Assembly (NCBI GenBank): GCA_025463545.1
Contig: JAODAR010000007.1
Span: 1 to 64,000, forward strand
Source of the DNA: Microbacteriaceae bacterium
GTDB taxonomy: Bacteria > Actinomycetota > Actinomycetes > Actinomycetales > Microbacteriaceae
Length of the DNA: 64,000 bases
Direction of reading: 5' to 3'
Below, in pieces: positions 56,388-64,000 of the stretch (position 1 is its first letter; each line of letters starts with the position of its first letter). A program made the position numbers and the translations under genes. Under the pieces are notes generated by a model, which saw only the letters and a program-made list of their open reading frames with translations, did not search any database and was not told where the DNA came from.

Positions 56388-57051
56388 TCTCTTCGTACAG
56401 GTTGAAGCGGTAGCCGACGTTGCGCACCGTCCCGATCAGGGATTCCTGGTCACCGAGCTTGGCGCGCAGCCGGCGCACATGCACGTCGACGGTGCGCGTG
56501 CCGCCGAAGTAGTCGTAACCCCACACCTCGCTGAGCAGCTGCTCGCGGGTGAACACGCGGGAGGGGTGGGCGGCGAGGAAGCGGAGGAGCTCGAATTCCT
56601 TGTAGGTGAGGTCGAGCGGTGTGCCCTGAACTTTGGCCGAGTAGTTGGCCTCGTCGATCACGACGCCGGCCGCTCGGATAGTGGGCGACGGTTCAGTGCG
56701 GGCGGCGCGGCTGGAGGCCAGGCGGATGCGGGCGTCGACCTCAGCCGGACCGGCTGTGTCCAGGATCACGTCGTCGACGCCCCAGTCCGAGCTGACCGCG
56801 GCGAGGCCGCCCTCGGTGATCACGAGAAGCAGCGGCACCGAGATTCCGGTAGTTCGCAAGATCTGGCAGAGCGACTTCGCGGCGATCAGATTGGTGCGCG
56901 CGTCGAGAAGGATGAGGTCGGAATCGGGCGCATTGATGAGCTGTTCCGGCTTGGCCGGAATGGCCCGCACGCCGTGTGACAGCAATGCGAGGGCAGGAAG
57001 AACATCATTGTTGACTGCCGAAGTTAGGATCAACAACTGCGCCACGCGCAT
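56359..57051 (-). CDS. GlnR-like orphan response regulator
   Basis: This 230-residue OmpR-type winged-helix protein has an atypical receiver domain: Asp50 in [10 protein letters not shown] is present, but the usual acidic cluster is replaced by LTSAVNND, as in GlnR. The DNA-binding domain (about 130-225) contains [53 protein letters not shown]. This is nearly identical to GlnR, the nitrogen regulator of actinobacteria. No kinase gene is adjacent. The 29-base overlap with mshD is the arrangement seen around glnR/mshD in other actinobacteria. Confidence 0.85.
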   Translation of the reverse strand: MRVAQLLILTSAVNNDVLPALALLSHGVRAIPAKPEQLINAPDSDLILLDARTNLIAAKSLCQILRTTGISVPLLLVITEGGLAAVSSDWGVDDVILDTAGPAEVDARIRLASSRAARTEPSPTIRAAGVVIDEANYSAKVQGTPLDLTYKEFELLRFLAAHPSRVFTREQLLSEVWGYDYFGGTRTVDVHVRRLRAKLGDQESLIGTVRNVGYRFNLYEENDERVPLSS

Positions 57052-57118
57052 CCTCCAAATATCGTGCGCTCATACTACAGTGCCCCGCCGGAGTGCTTGG
57101 GCAGGGCAGAATGGAGAC

Positions 57119-57382
57119 GTGAGCTGGCAGTGGAGAAGCATCGTCGTGGTTTGGCTGCTGGCGCTTGTCTTCGCGGTCCTGGTGGGCCTGCTCGCGGCGC
57201 CCGGTCAAGGACTGGCCTGGGTGGGCCTGTCGCTGGCGGGTTGCACCATCCTCACGCTGTGCGTGCAGATCGGGACCGGCCGTAAAGACGGCTACGTCAG
57301 CCGGGTCACCGCGAGCATCGTGGGTGCTGTGATCGTTCTCGCAGCCGCCACGGGCGTCTTCGCCGTGATCGGCCTGGGCTAG
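57119..57382 (+). CDS. Small membrane protein (two-helix cluster)
   Basis: This 87-residue protein starts at the GTG at 57119 after GGAGA. It has three hydrophobic stretches (about 7-27, 30-49 and 63-85) separated by short polar loops; GTGRKDGYVSR lies before the last. It is divergent from the GlnR-like gene. No family recognised; the composition and start suggest a real gene. Confidence 0.6.
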   Translation: MSWQWRSIVVVWLLALVFAVLVGLLAAPGQGLAWVGLSLAGCTILTLCVQIGTGRKDGYVSRVTASIVGAVIVLAAATGVFAVIGLG

Positions 57383-57398
57383 AAGCTAGACTCGAACC

Positions 57399-57512
57399 AT
57401 GTCGCCCCTTGCACTCGAACTCTTCTTCCTGGGTCTCCTTGCGCTGGCCAGCCTGTCGATCGCGTACGTCTCTGTCGTGGTCTTGTACAAGCTGTTCCGG
57501 GGGCAGCGGTAA
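57399..57512 (+). CDS. 37-residue single-helix membrane protein
   Basis: A short frame from ATG 57399 to TAA 57512 encodes one strongly hydrophobic helix (ELFFLGLLALASLSIAYVSVVVLYKL) with a basic C-terminal end FRGQR. It is squeezed between the small membrane protein gene and the nitrobindin gene (6 bases before its ATG), which supports it being a real member of this operon. Function unknown. Confidence 0.55.
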   Translation: MSPLALELFFLGLLALASLSIAYVSVVVLYKLFRGQR

Positions 57513-57518
57513 TCGACC

Positions 57519-58133
57519 ATGTTCGAGCTTCCGGTCGGGCTCCCGTCTGAGCTGGTTCCGCTCTCCTGGCTCCTCGGCGTCTGGGAGGGCTCCGGGGTGC
57601 TCGACTACGTGATCGGCGAGGATTCCGTCATGCGTGAGTTCGGCCAGCGCCTGAGCTTCAGCCACGACGGGCTCCCGCACCTCAACTACAGTTCGTACAC
57701 CTGGCTCGAGCCCGATCCGGCCGATCCGAACGGTGAGCAGGTGCCGCTGGTCAGCGAAACCGGCTACTGGCGGCTCAGCCGCCAGCAGGGGGAGGGTGAC
57801 CAGGGTCCTGGCATGCTGCCCGGTACCGGCGAACCGCTGTTCACGACCGCCGAGGCCGTGGAGTCGCTCCGCAACGACGACGGCGGCTTCGATATCGAGG
57901 TGGCGCTGGTGCACCCCGGCGGCATCGCCGAGCTCTACCTCGGGCAGGTCAAGGGTCCGCGGATCGACCTGGCAACGGATGCCGTCATGCGCACCCAGGG
58001 CGCCAAGCCCTATGCGGCTGCCACGCGGATGTACGGCCTCGTCGACAACCACCTGCTCTGGGCCTGGGACATCGCTGCGCTCGGGCAGGGCCTCCGCACG
58101 CACGCATCCGGCCGGCTGGCCCGGGTCGATTAG
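57519..58133 (+). CDS. Nitrobindin / FABP-like heme-binding family protein
   Basis: This 204-residue beta-barrel protein of the DUF1794/nitrobindin family carries the signature GVWEGSG near 20-26 and an AATRMYGLVDNHLLWAWD segment near 168-185 containing the likely heme-proximal His region. Actinobacterial nitrobindins bind ferric heme and can turn peroxynitrite into nitrate. The next gene (folate-binding YgfZ) is commonly found beside it in actinobacteria. Confidence 0.85.
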   Translation: MFELPVGLPSELVPLSWLLGVWEGSGVLDYVIGEDSVMREFGQRLSFSHDGLPHLNYSSYTWLEPDPADPNGEQVPLVSETGYWRLSRQQGEGDQGPGMLPGTGEPLFTTAEAVESLRNDDGGFDIEVALVHPGGIAELYLGQVKGPRIDLATDAVMRTQGAKPYAAATRMYGLVDNHLLWAWDIAALGQGLRTHASGRLARVD

Positions 58134-58182
58134 CACCGGCCTGGCGAGCCGCCAGCCGGACAAGAGAAATGTCGCTCAGCAC

Positions 58183-59367
58183 ATGACTGATTCACCCGCC
58201 ACCGTTCGGTCACCGTTCCTGTCGCTGGACGCGGCAGTGGAGGCCGAGGGCCTCGACGCCGGCGTGGCCGCGCACTACGGCAACCCCATGATCGAACAGC
58301 GCCGGCTGCTGGCCGGCGACGCGATCGTCGACCTGTCTCACCGGGGTGTACTCGGCATCGCGGGGCCGGACCGGCTGAGCTGGTTGAACTCCGTCTCCAG
58401 CCAGGCGCTCACCGGGCTGGCGCCGGGAGAGTCGACGGAAACGCTGCTGCTCGACCCGTCGGGGCACCTCGAGTACGCCATGCGGGTGATCGATGACGGC
58501 ACCGAAACCTGGTTGCTGGTCGAAGCGGCCGAACTGCCGGGCCTGGCGAGCTGGCTGCAGAAGATGCGCTTCATGTTGCGCGTGGAAATCACCGACCACA
58601 CGGCATCCGTCGCCACCATCGGCACGATGGCTGCCGCGCCCGCCGGACTCCTGTCGGCCGCCGCTGCCGCCCAGCCGGCCGCACCGAACGGGGTGCCGCT
58701 CGTCTGGAACGACCCCTGGGCGGCCGTCACGGGAGGCGGCTTCCAGTACGCCGCGGCGGGCGAACACCCGGGCGCGTCGTGGCGGTGGAGCGAAGTACTC
58801 GTGCCGCGGACATCGTTGCCCGACCTCGCTGCTGCGGCAACGGCTGGGACTGTCGCCGTTGCGGGGCTCCTCGCCTCCGAGGCGCTGCGCATTGCAGCCT
58901 GGCGCCCGCGGGCCGCCATGGATGCGGACGAGAAGACCATTCCGCACGAACTGGACTGGCTGCGCACCGCTGTGCACCTGAACAAGGGGTGCTACCGCGG
59001 GCAGGAGACGGTGGCGAAGGTGCACAACCTCGGCCATCCGCCGCGTCGGCTGGTGCTCCTCCACCTCGACGGTTCGGAGGGCGTGCTGCCCGCGCACGGC
59101 GACGAGGTGCAGGGCGTGCGGGCGCTGCCCGGCGGCGAGCCCGAGCGCCGCACGGTCGGGCAGATCACGTCCAGCGCCATCCACTATGAACTCGGCCCGA
59201 TCGCCCTCGCCGTGATCAAGCGCACCGTGCCGGCAGACGTCACACTGCACGTGCTCTCGCAGGGCATCTCCATCGCCGCCGGCCAGGAAGTCATCGTGCC
59301 GCAGTCCGCCGGTTCGGTCGCCGAGATCCCGCGTCTGCCGCGGCTCGGGGTGCGTCAACCGCACTAG
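58183..59367 (+). CDS. Folate-binding protein YgfZ-like (Fe-S cluster repair)
   Basis: This 394-residue protein of the GcvT-like YgfZ/IBA57 family has the N-terminal LSHRGVLGIAGPDRLSWLNSVSSQALTGLAPGES near 48-81 and the diagnostic KGCYRGQETVAKVHN near 268-282, whose Cys is essential in E. coli YgfZ. The family supports maintenance of some Fe-S proteins using THF. It starts 49 bases after the nitrobindin gene and ends at a family-1 palindrome. Confidence 0.88.
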   Translation: MTDSPATVRSPFLSLDAAVEAEGLDAGVAAHYGNPMIEQRRLLAGDAIVDLSHRGVLGIAGPDRLSWLNSVSSQALTGLAPGESTETLLLDPSGHLEYAMRVIDDGTETWLLVEAAELPGLASWLQKMRFMLRVEITDHTASVATIGTMAAAPAGLLSAAAAAQPAAPNGVPLVWNDPWAAVTGGGFQYAAAGEHPGASWRWSEVLVPRTSLPDLAAAATAGTVAVAGLLASEALRIAAWRPRAAMDADEKTIPHELDWLRTAVHLNKGCYRGQETVAKVHNLGHPPRRLVLLHLDGSEGVLPAHGDEVQGVRALPGGEPERRTVGQITSSAIHYELGPIALAVIKRTVPADVTLHVLSQGISIAAGQEVIVPQSAGSVAEIPRLPRLGVRQPH

Positions 59368-59386
59368 CCAGTGGCGATTCCCCTCG

Positions 59387-59449
59387 CGCCGAACCGTGAG
59401 TTGTGTGAGGTCCCCAACGAAAACACGTGACACAAGTCACGGTTCGGCG
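59387..59449. repeat. Palindromic intergenic repeat, family 1, copy C
   Basis: The outer arms CGCCGAACCGTGAGTTGTGT (59387-59406) and ACACAAGTCACGGTTCGGCG (59430-59449) pair almost perfectly around a 23-base loop that includes GAAAACACGTG, also present in copy A. It lies between the convergent ygfZ and methyltransferase genes. Confidence 0.8.
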
Positions 59450-59482
59450 AGAGGTACGAGAGACAAAAGCGCGTGGGAGTCG

Positions 59483-60304
59483 CTACCAGTGGAAATCGCG
59501 GGGAGCGACGGATGCCCAGGGCAGCGTGAGTTCGCCCAGTCGCCACCTTGACAGTCCGCCGTGCACCGGCCAGCCCTGCGCTCGCAGGGCGGCGACGGTC
59601 GCGATCCAGCGCTGCGTCGGACTGTAGGCGGCGTGTGCGACCTGGTGCCGCCAGGCCCGGTCGAGCGCCAGCATCAGCTCGTGCACCCGCTCGCCGGACA
59701 CGTTGCGGTGGATCAGTACCTTCGGCAGCCGTTCGGCCACGATCGACGGCAGGTCCAGTTCGCTCAGCCGCAGTGAGATGGTGAGGCTCCGGGGTCCATC
59801 CGGCCCGACGTTCACCCAGGCGGCGATCCGACCGATCTCGTCGCAGGTGCCGTCGATCAGCACGCCGTCCGATTGCAGCCGGCTGGTGAGCATCCGCCAG
59901 GCCGGCACTACACCGGGCTCGTCGTACTGGCGGAGCACGTTCAGGGCGCGGATGACGCCGGCCTTGCGCCCGGGCGGCAGCGGAACCTCGAAGCCGCCGA
60001 GACGGAAACTGATCCGGGCGTCCTGGGCGAATCCGGTCAGGCCCGCCTGCACGGCTTCAAGCTGCCGGGTCGCACCGCGTACGCGGGCCGGGTCGATCTC
60101 GAGGCCGATGACCTCGACATCCGTTCGCCGTTTCGACAGGCGCTGGTGCAGTTCGAGGCTGGTGACGGCGCTTGCTCCATAGCCGAGGTCGACCACGAGT
60201 GGGTCTGCCGTGCGGCGGAGAACCGGGAGCTGCTGGGTCCAGCGGTCGATGCGTCGGAGTCGGTTGGTGTTCGTTGTTCCACGTGTGATAGTCCCAACCG
60301 GCAT
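59483..60304 (-). CDS. Class I SAM-dependent methyltransferase
   Basis: This 273-residue protein has the SAM-binding motif [16 protein letters not shown] near 38-53, followed by the acidic [11 protein letters not shown] near 66-76 and a DARISF-type motif near 93. The C-terminal half is mixed helix/strand without a recognised partner domain. The ATG at 60304 (MPVGTITRG) avoids overlapping the gpmA promoter. The substrate is unknown. Confidence 0.75.
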   Translation of the reverse strand: MPVGTITRGTTNTNRLRRIDRWTQQLPVLRRTADPLVVDLGYGASAVTSLELHQRLSKRRTDVEVIGLEIDPARVRGATRQLEAVQAGLTGFAQDARISFRLGGFEVPLPPGRKAGVIRALNVLRQYDEPGVVPAWRMLTSRLQSDGVLIDGTCDEIGRIAAWVNVGPDGPRSLTISLRLSELDLPSIVAERLPKVLIHRNVSGERVHELMLALDRAWRHQVAHAAYSPTQRWIATVAALRAQGWPVHGGLSRWRLGELTLPWASVAPRDFHW

Positions 60305-60359
60305 TAGTCCATTCTCTCGCACCCGCGAGGCGCACCGGGTCATCGGTAGAGTTGGAGGC

Positions 60360-61112
60360 ATGTCTGCGCCTTATACCCTCATCCTTCTTCGCCACGGCCA
60401 GAGCCTGTGGAACCAGCAGAACCTCTTCACCGGCTGGGTGGACGTTCGTCTGAGCGAACAGGGCATCATCGAAGCCCGGCGCGCCGGAGAGCTGATGGCC
60501 GAGGCCGGGCTCGCTCCCGACATCGTGCACACGTCGGTGCTGACCCGCGCCATCCAGACCGCTGACCTCGCGCTCGAGCAGGCTGACCGGCTGTGGATCG
60601 ACGTCAAGCGTTCCTGGCGCCTGAACGAGCGCCACTACGGCGCGCTGCAGGGGCTCGACAAGGCGGCAACGCTCGAGAAGTACGGGCCGGAGCAGTTCCA
60701 GCTCTGGCGCCGCAGCTTCGACACGCCGCCGCCGGTGCTGGCCGACGACGCCAAGTGGTCGCAGGTGAACGACCCCCGCTACGCCGGCCTCGGCGCCGAC
60801 CTTCCCCGCACCGAGTGCCTGAAAGACGTCATCGAACGGATGCTGCCCTACTGGGAATCCGACATCTCCAGCGACCTGCGCGCCGGGAAGCAGGTCCTCG
60901 TCACGGCGCACGGCAACTCGCTTCGTGCGCTGGTCAAGCACCTCGACCAGATCTCAGACGCCGACATCGCCGACCTCAACATCCCGACCGGCATCCCGCT
61001 CGTCTACAAGCTGGGCGAAGACCTCATGCCGCTCAGCGCGGCCGAGTACCTCGACCCGGAGGCTGCGGCCGCCGGAGCCGCCGCGGTCGCCGCCCAGGGC
61101 GCCAAGAAGTAG
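60360..61112 (+). CDS. gpmA: 2,3-bisphosphoglycerate-dependent phosphoglycerate mutase
   Basis: This glycolytic enzyme interconverts 3- and 2-phosphoglycerate. The 250-residue histidine phosphatase-fold protein has the phospho-His motif [20 protein letters not shown] near 7-26, [15 protein letters not shown] near 88-102 and the second His in [11 protein letters not shown] near 182-192. A GGAGG lies just before the ATG. It is divergent from the methyltransferase and converges with phoU. Confidence 0.95.
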   Translation: MSAPYTLILLRHGQSLWNQQNLFTGWVDVRLSEQGIIEARRAGELMAEAGLAPDIVHTSVLTRAIQTADLALEQADRLWIDVKRSWRLNERHYGALQGLDKAATLEKYGPEQFQLWRRSFDTPPPVLADDAKWSQVNDPRYAGLGADLPRTECLKDVIERMLPYWESDISSDLRAGKQVLVTAHGNSLRALVKHLDQISDADIADLNIPTGIPLVYKLGEDLMPLSAAEYLDPEAAAAGAAAVAAQGAKK

Positions 61113-61133
61113 CGTCCCGCCCGGCGAGGATGA

Positions 61134-61790
61134 TCAGGCGCTGTAGGCCGGGTGCCAGTCGCCGGTGCCGAGGTACTGCACCTTCTTGGCGATCGACACG
61201 GCGTGGTCGGCGAACCGCTCGTGGTAGCGGCTGGCGAGCGTGGCGTCGACGGTGTCGGCTGCCTGTCCCTTCCAGGTCTCCCCGAGAACGGCGTCGAACA
61301 CGCTGAGGTGCAGGGCGTCGACCTTGTCGTCCTCGTTGCGGATGGTCTCGGCCAGCTTCATGTCTTCGGTGGCGAGGAGCTCGGTGAGCATGTTGGCGAT
61401 CTCGACGTCGTGGATGCCCATCTGCACGAAGGTGGGCCGCAGGCTCTTGGGGATCACCTTGTCCGGGAAACGGTAGCGGGCCAGCTGGGCGATGTGGGTG
61501 GACATGTCGCCCATGCGCTCGAGCGAAGCACTGATGCGCAACGCGCTGACGACAATGCGGAGGTCCCGGGCGACAGGCTGCTGCCTGGCGAGGATCGTGA
61601 TCGCCAGCTCGTCGAGCTCGACCGTCAGCGCGTCGATCTGGTGATCGTCGGCGATGACCTCCTCAGCCAGGCTGACGTCGGACTCATTGAACGCCTGGGT
61701 GGCCTTGTCGATGGAGACGGCCACGAGCCTCGCGATCTCAATGAGGCGCTCCTGAACTGTCGCAAGCTCCTGCTGGAATACTTCACGCAT
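61134..61790 (-). CDS. phoU: Phosphate signalling protein PhoU
   Basis: This 218-residue all-helical protein has two PhoU repeats (about 5-95 and 110-210). Metal-binding type motifs are EVIADDHQIDALTVELDE near 42-59 and ASLERMGDMSTHIAQLAR near 87-104. PhoU links the Pst transporter to the SenX3-type kinase and keeps the Pho response off when phosphate is ample. The ATG at 61790 follows AAGGA by 10 bases. It is divergent from senX3-regX3. Confidence 0.94.
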   Translation of the reverse strand: MREVFQQELATVQERLIEIARLVAVSIDKATQAFNESDVSLAEEVIADDHQIDALTVELDELAITILARQQPVARDLRIVVSALRISASLERMGDMSTHIAQLARYRFPDKVIPKSLRPTFVQMGIHDVEIANMLTELLATEDMKLAETIRNEDDKVDALHLSVFDAVLGETWKGQAADTVDATLASRYHERFADHAVSIAKKVQYLGTGDWHPAYSA

Positions 61791-61869
61791 GGATGGTGGT
61801 CCTTCCTGGCCCGGCATACACCGCAGGCCCATGAGACCCGCCTGGCCCCGGATCATCATGTCGGGATCA

Positions 61870-61898
61870 GGTTAACGGCAGGTGCCGCGGGGCTGAAC
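61870..61898. promoter_or_regulatory. Degenerate PHO-box-like repeats between phoU and senX3
   Basis: On the minus strand GTTCAGC (61892-61898) and GTTAACC (61870-61876) occur 22 bases apart, the spacing of the first and third units of an 11-base-period PHO box; the middle unit is poor. The position between divergent phoU and senX3 makes autoregulation plausible, but the match is weak. Confidence 0.3.
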
Positions 61899-61968
61899 AC
61901 TTCCTAAAGTACCGCGCCATGGCGCTCTAAGCGGTCGAGCGCGCAGCATTCGTCACTAATCTGGAGGA

Positions 61969-63264
61969 ATGGAATCCTCCTGGCTGGTGCTGCTGTCGCT
62001 GGCTCTCGGCCTCGCCGTTGGCGCCGGTTTTGTCAGCCTGCTCCACACCGCGGCGCGCCATGGCGAGCGGGCGGCCGAGGTGGTGAACCCGGTGGTCCCC
62101 GACGGCATCGACCAGGTGCTCGACGCCCTCGAATCGGCGGGCGTCGTGCTCGACCCCTCCAACAACGTGGTCAAGGCTTCGCCGGGCGCCGTCTCGATGG
62201 GACTGGTCTGGAACCAGCATCTGGTGCACCCCGAACTCCTCGAACTCGCTGGCACGGTACGCCGCACGGGCGAGCTGGTCAGCACGACCCTCGTCCTCTC
62301 CCGGGGGCCGTTCGGCGACGCGAACATGCATTTCCGGGTGCGCCTGGCCACGCTCGGCACCCGTTATGTGCTCCTCCTCGCGGAGGACCGCACTGAAGCC
62401 TTTCGCCTCGACGAGGTGCGGCGCGACTTCGTCGCCAACATCAGCCACGAACTGAAGACGCCGATCGCCTCCGTCGGCCTGCTCGCCGAGGCGCTCGAAC
62501 AGGCAGCGGATGACCCGGGCCAGGTTCGCCGGTTCGCCAGCCGGCTGACCACGGAGGCCGGACGCCTCGGACACCTGACCCAGGAGATCATCGAGCTTTC
62601 GAGACTGCAGGCGCAGGATGCGCTCGAGCATGCCGAACTGATCGACATCGACTCCGTTGTGGCGCAGGCCGTTGACCAGAGTGCAGTCGTGGCCAACGCC
62701 GACAACATCGCTCTCGCGCTCGGCCGCCCCACCGGCGCCCAGGTCTACGGCGACGAGGCGCTGCTGGTGGTGGCCGTGCACAACCTCATCGCCAACGCGG
62801 TGCTCTATTCCTCCGCCAACTCCCGGGTCGGCGTCGGCGTGCGCCGCCACGAGGGAGTGGTTGAGATCGCGGTCACGGATCAGGGCGTGGGCATCCCAGA
62901 GGCGGACATCGAGCGGGTGTTCGAACGCTTCTTCCGGGTCGACCAGGCTCGAGCTCGCAACACCGGCGGCAGTGGGCTCGGTCTTTCGATCGTCAAGCAC
63001 GTCGTGCAGAACCATGGCGGCGACGTGCGGGTGTGGTCGCAGGAGGGCCACGGCTCGACCTTCACGATCCGCCTCCCGGAGGCGGTCGAGGGCCCCGACC
63101 TGATCGAGCCCCCGGAGACGACGGCGTTCCCGGAAGCGACCGAGGGTCAGGACGCCGGTACGAAGCCACCCAAGGCGCCGAAAAGGGGCGCCAAGACGAA
63201 GACCAAGACCAAGACCAAAGCCAAGACCACGACGCCAGCCACCGCAACAGGAGCCACCACGTGA
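61969..63264 (+). CDS. senX3: SenX3-like sensor histidine kinase
   Basis: This phosphate-sensing kinase has 431 residues. One N-terminal membrane helix (about 5-27) is followed by a PAS-like region (about 45-140), the HisKA box NISHELKTPIASVGLL with phospho-acceptor His160, and the HATPase domain (NLIANAVLYSS near 275, DQGVGIPEADIERVFERFFR near 305, GSGLGLSIVKHVVQNHGG near 332). The last ~65 residues are a low-complexity Lys/Thr/Pro/Ala tail with a KTKTKTKTKAKTTT run, which typical SenX3 proteins lack. It overlaps regX3 by 4 bases. Confidence 0.93.
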   Translation: MESSWLVLLSLALGLAVGAGFVSLLHTAARHGERAAEVVNPVVPDGIDQVLDALESAGVVLDPSNNVVKASPGAVSMGLVWNQHLVHPELLELAGTVRRTGELVSTTLVLSRGPFGDANMHFRVRLATLGTRYVLLLAEDRTEAFRLDEVRRDFVANISHELKTPIASVGLLAEALEQAADDPGQVRRFASRLTTEAGRLGHLTQEIIELSRLQAQDALEHAELIDIDSVVAQAVDQSAVVANADNIALALGRPTGAQVYGDEALLVVAVHNLIANAVLYSSANSRVGVGVRRHEGVVEIAVTDQGVGIPEADIERVFERFFRVDQARARNTGGSGLGLSIVKHVVQNHGGDVRVWSQEGHGSTFTIRLPEAVEGPDLIEPPETTAFPEATEGQDAGTKPPKAPKRGAKTKTKTKTKAKTTTPATATGATT

Positions 63265-63941
63265 CCCACATCCTTCTCGTCGAAGACGAGATCGCGCTCA
63301 GCGAACCGCTGAGCTACCTGCTTGAACGCGAAGGCTACGAAGTGACGGTGGCCGCCGACGGCTTGACCGCGGTCAGCGAGTTCGACCGCGCCGGCGCCGA
63401 CCTCATCCTGCTCGACCTGATGCTGCCCGGCCTCCCCGGCACCGAGGTGTGCCGGCAGATTCGCGCCCGTTCCACCGTGCCGATCATCATGCTCACCGCA
63501 AAAGACTCCGAAGTCGACATCGTGGTCGGGCTCGAACTCGGCGCCGACGACTACGTGACCAAGCCGTACTCAACCCGGGAACTTCTCGCGCGCATCCGTG
63601 CCATCATGCGGCGTCGAACGGATGCTGGCGCCGACGACGACAACGTGCTCACCGCTGGCACCGTGAGCATGGACGTCGAGCGGCACACCGTTTCGGTGTC
63701 CGGCGTCGAGGTTTCCATGCCGCTCAAGGAATTCGAGTTGCTCGAGCTGTTGATGCGAAACGCCGGCCGGGTGCTCACCCGTGGCCAGCTGATCGACCGG
63801 GTCTGGGGCGTTGACTATTTCGGCGACACGAAGACACTGGACGTGCACATCAAGCGCATCCGTTCACGCATCGAGGCCGTTCCGTCGGAGCCGACCATGC
63901 TCGTGACGGTGCGAGGACTCGGCTACCGCTTCGAGGCCTAA
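63261..63941 (+). CDS. regX3: RegX3-like response regulator
   Basis: This 226-residue OmpR-family activator of the Pho regulon has a receiver domain with acidic pair VEDE near 7-10, phospho-acceptor Asp52 in LILLDLMLPG and Lys in TKPYSTREL near 100. The winged-helix DNA-binding domain (about 130-225) ends VRGLGYRFEA. The GTG overlaps the kinase stop (GTGA). It should bind the PHO box upstream of pstS in this window. The remaining 59 bases of the window contain no feature that I can see. Confidence 0.95.
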   Translation: MTHILLVEDEIALSEPLSYLLEREGYEVTVAADGLTAVSEFDRAGADLILLDLMLPGLPGTEVCRQIRARSTVPIIMLTAKDSEVDIVVGLELGADDYVTKPYSTRELLARIRAIMRRRTDAGADDDNVLTAGTVSMDVERHTVSVSGVEVSMPLKEFELLELLMRNAGRVLTRGQLIDRVWGVDYFGDTKTLDVHIKRIRSRIEAVPSEPTMLVTVRGLGYRFEA

Positions 63942-64000
63942 GCAGCCCCTCCGTCCCATCGCGACGTCCGTGAGGGGCCAGGAAACCCTGGTTGCAGCCC

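Noticed and set aside
56645..57118. Upstream extension of the small membrane protein at 57119
   Set aside because: It lies antisense to the GlnR-like gene, and a GGAGA site just before 57119 gives a better start.

Overview
The window is almost entirely the chromosome of a high-GC actinobacterium. A Microbacteriaceae member (Cryobacterium/Leifsonia-like) is the best guess. The reasons are mycothiol synthase next to a GlnR-type regulator, SenX3/RegX3-PhoU-PstSCAB, actinobacterial PHO and CIRCE boxes, an NgcEFG-type sugar importer without its own ATPase, and protein sequences typical of that family. The first ~3.3 kb does not match. The TrmJ-type methyltransferase, the carbamoyltransferase and the first third of isocitrate dehydrogenase read like an alphaproteobacterium (Bradyrhizobium/Rhodopseudomonas-like). 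Identity switches to actinobacterial inside a highly conserved stretch of icd, so a chimeric contig join is the simplest explanation.

Layout. 1-3.3 kb: alphaproteobacterial piece. 3.3-4.1 kb: actinobacterial remainder of icd. 4.4-14.4 kb: a large secreted subtilase, a GH3 beta-N-acetylglucosaminidase-like enzyme with nagB, Mn-catalase, a small membrane protein, purU and an MFS exporter. 14.5-17.4 kb: an IclR regulator divergent from an acetaldehyde dehydrogenase / 4-hydroxy-2-oxovalerate aldolase pair. 17.5-30.7 kb: a large amino-sugar locus of two divergent operons. One is badF kinase, a DUF5107-TPR protein, SIS deaminase, ROK kinase, PfkB kinase, class II aldolase and nagA. The other is an RpiR regulator, a second SIS protein and ngcEFG. 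Together they supply import, phosphorylation, deacetylation, deamination, a second phosphorylation and aldol cleavage of an N-acetylhexosamine. 30.7-33.9 kb: an MFS exporter, a badly eroded Mrp Na+/H+ antiporter operon and an unknown membrane protein. 33.9-36.2 kb: a ZTP riboswitch and glyA-folD. 36.4-44.7 kb: gamma-carbonic anhydrase-like protein, YbaK, the galactose genes (galK, galT, DeoR regulator, galM), DUF445 and an SDR. 44.8-47.8 kb: CIRCE-associated hsp20, small proteins, tRNA-Lys, a candidate structured RNA and a class IV aminotransferase. 48-64 kb: a phosphate-centred region with pstSCAB (PHO box and intra-operon hairpin), mutT1-ppk1, mshD-glnR, nitrobindin and ygfZ genes, a methyltransferase, gpmA, phoU and senX3-regX3.

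The most notable non-coding signal is a set of long imperfect palindromes in the gaps between convergent genes. One family has at least three copies (14462, 17433, 59387); two other palindromes (36253, 47857) are unrelated to it in sequence. A ~100-bp direct repeat lies between divergent genes at 36970 and 37152. No IS element, prophage or CRISPR array was recognised.
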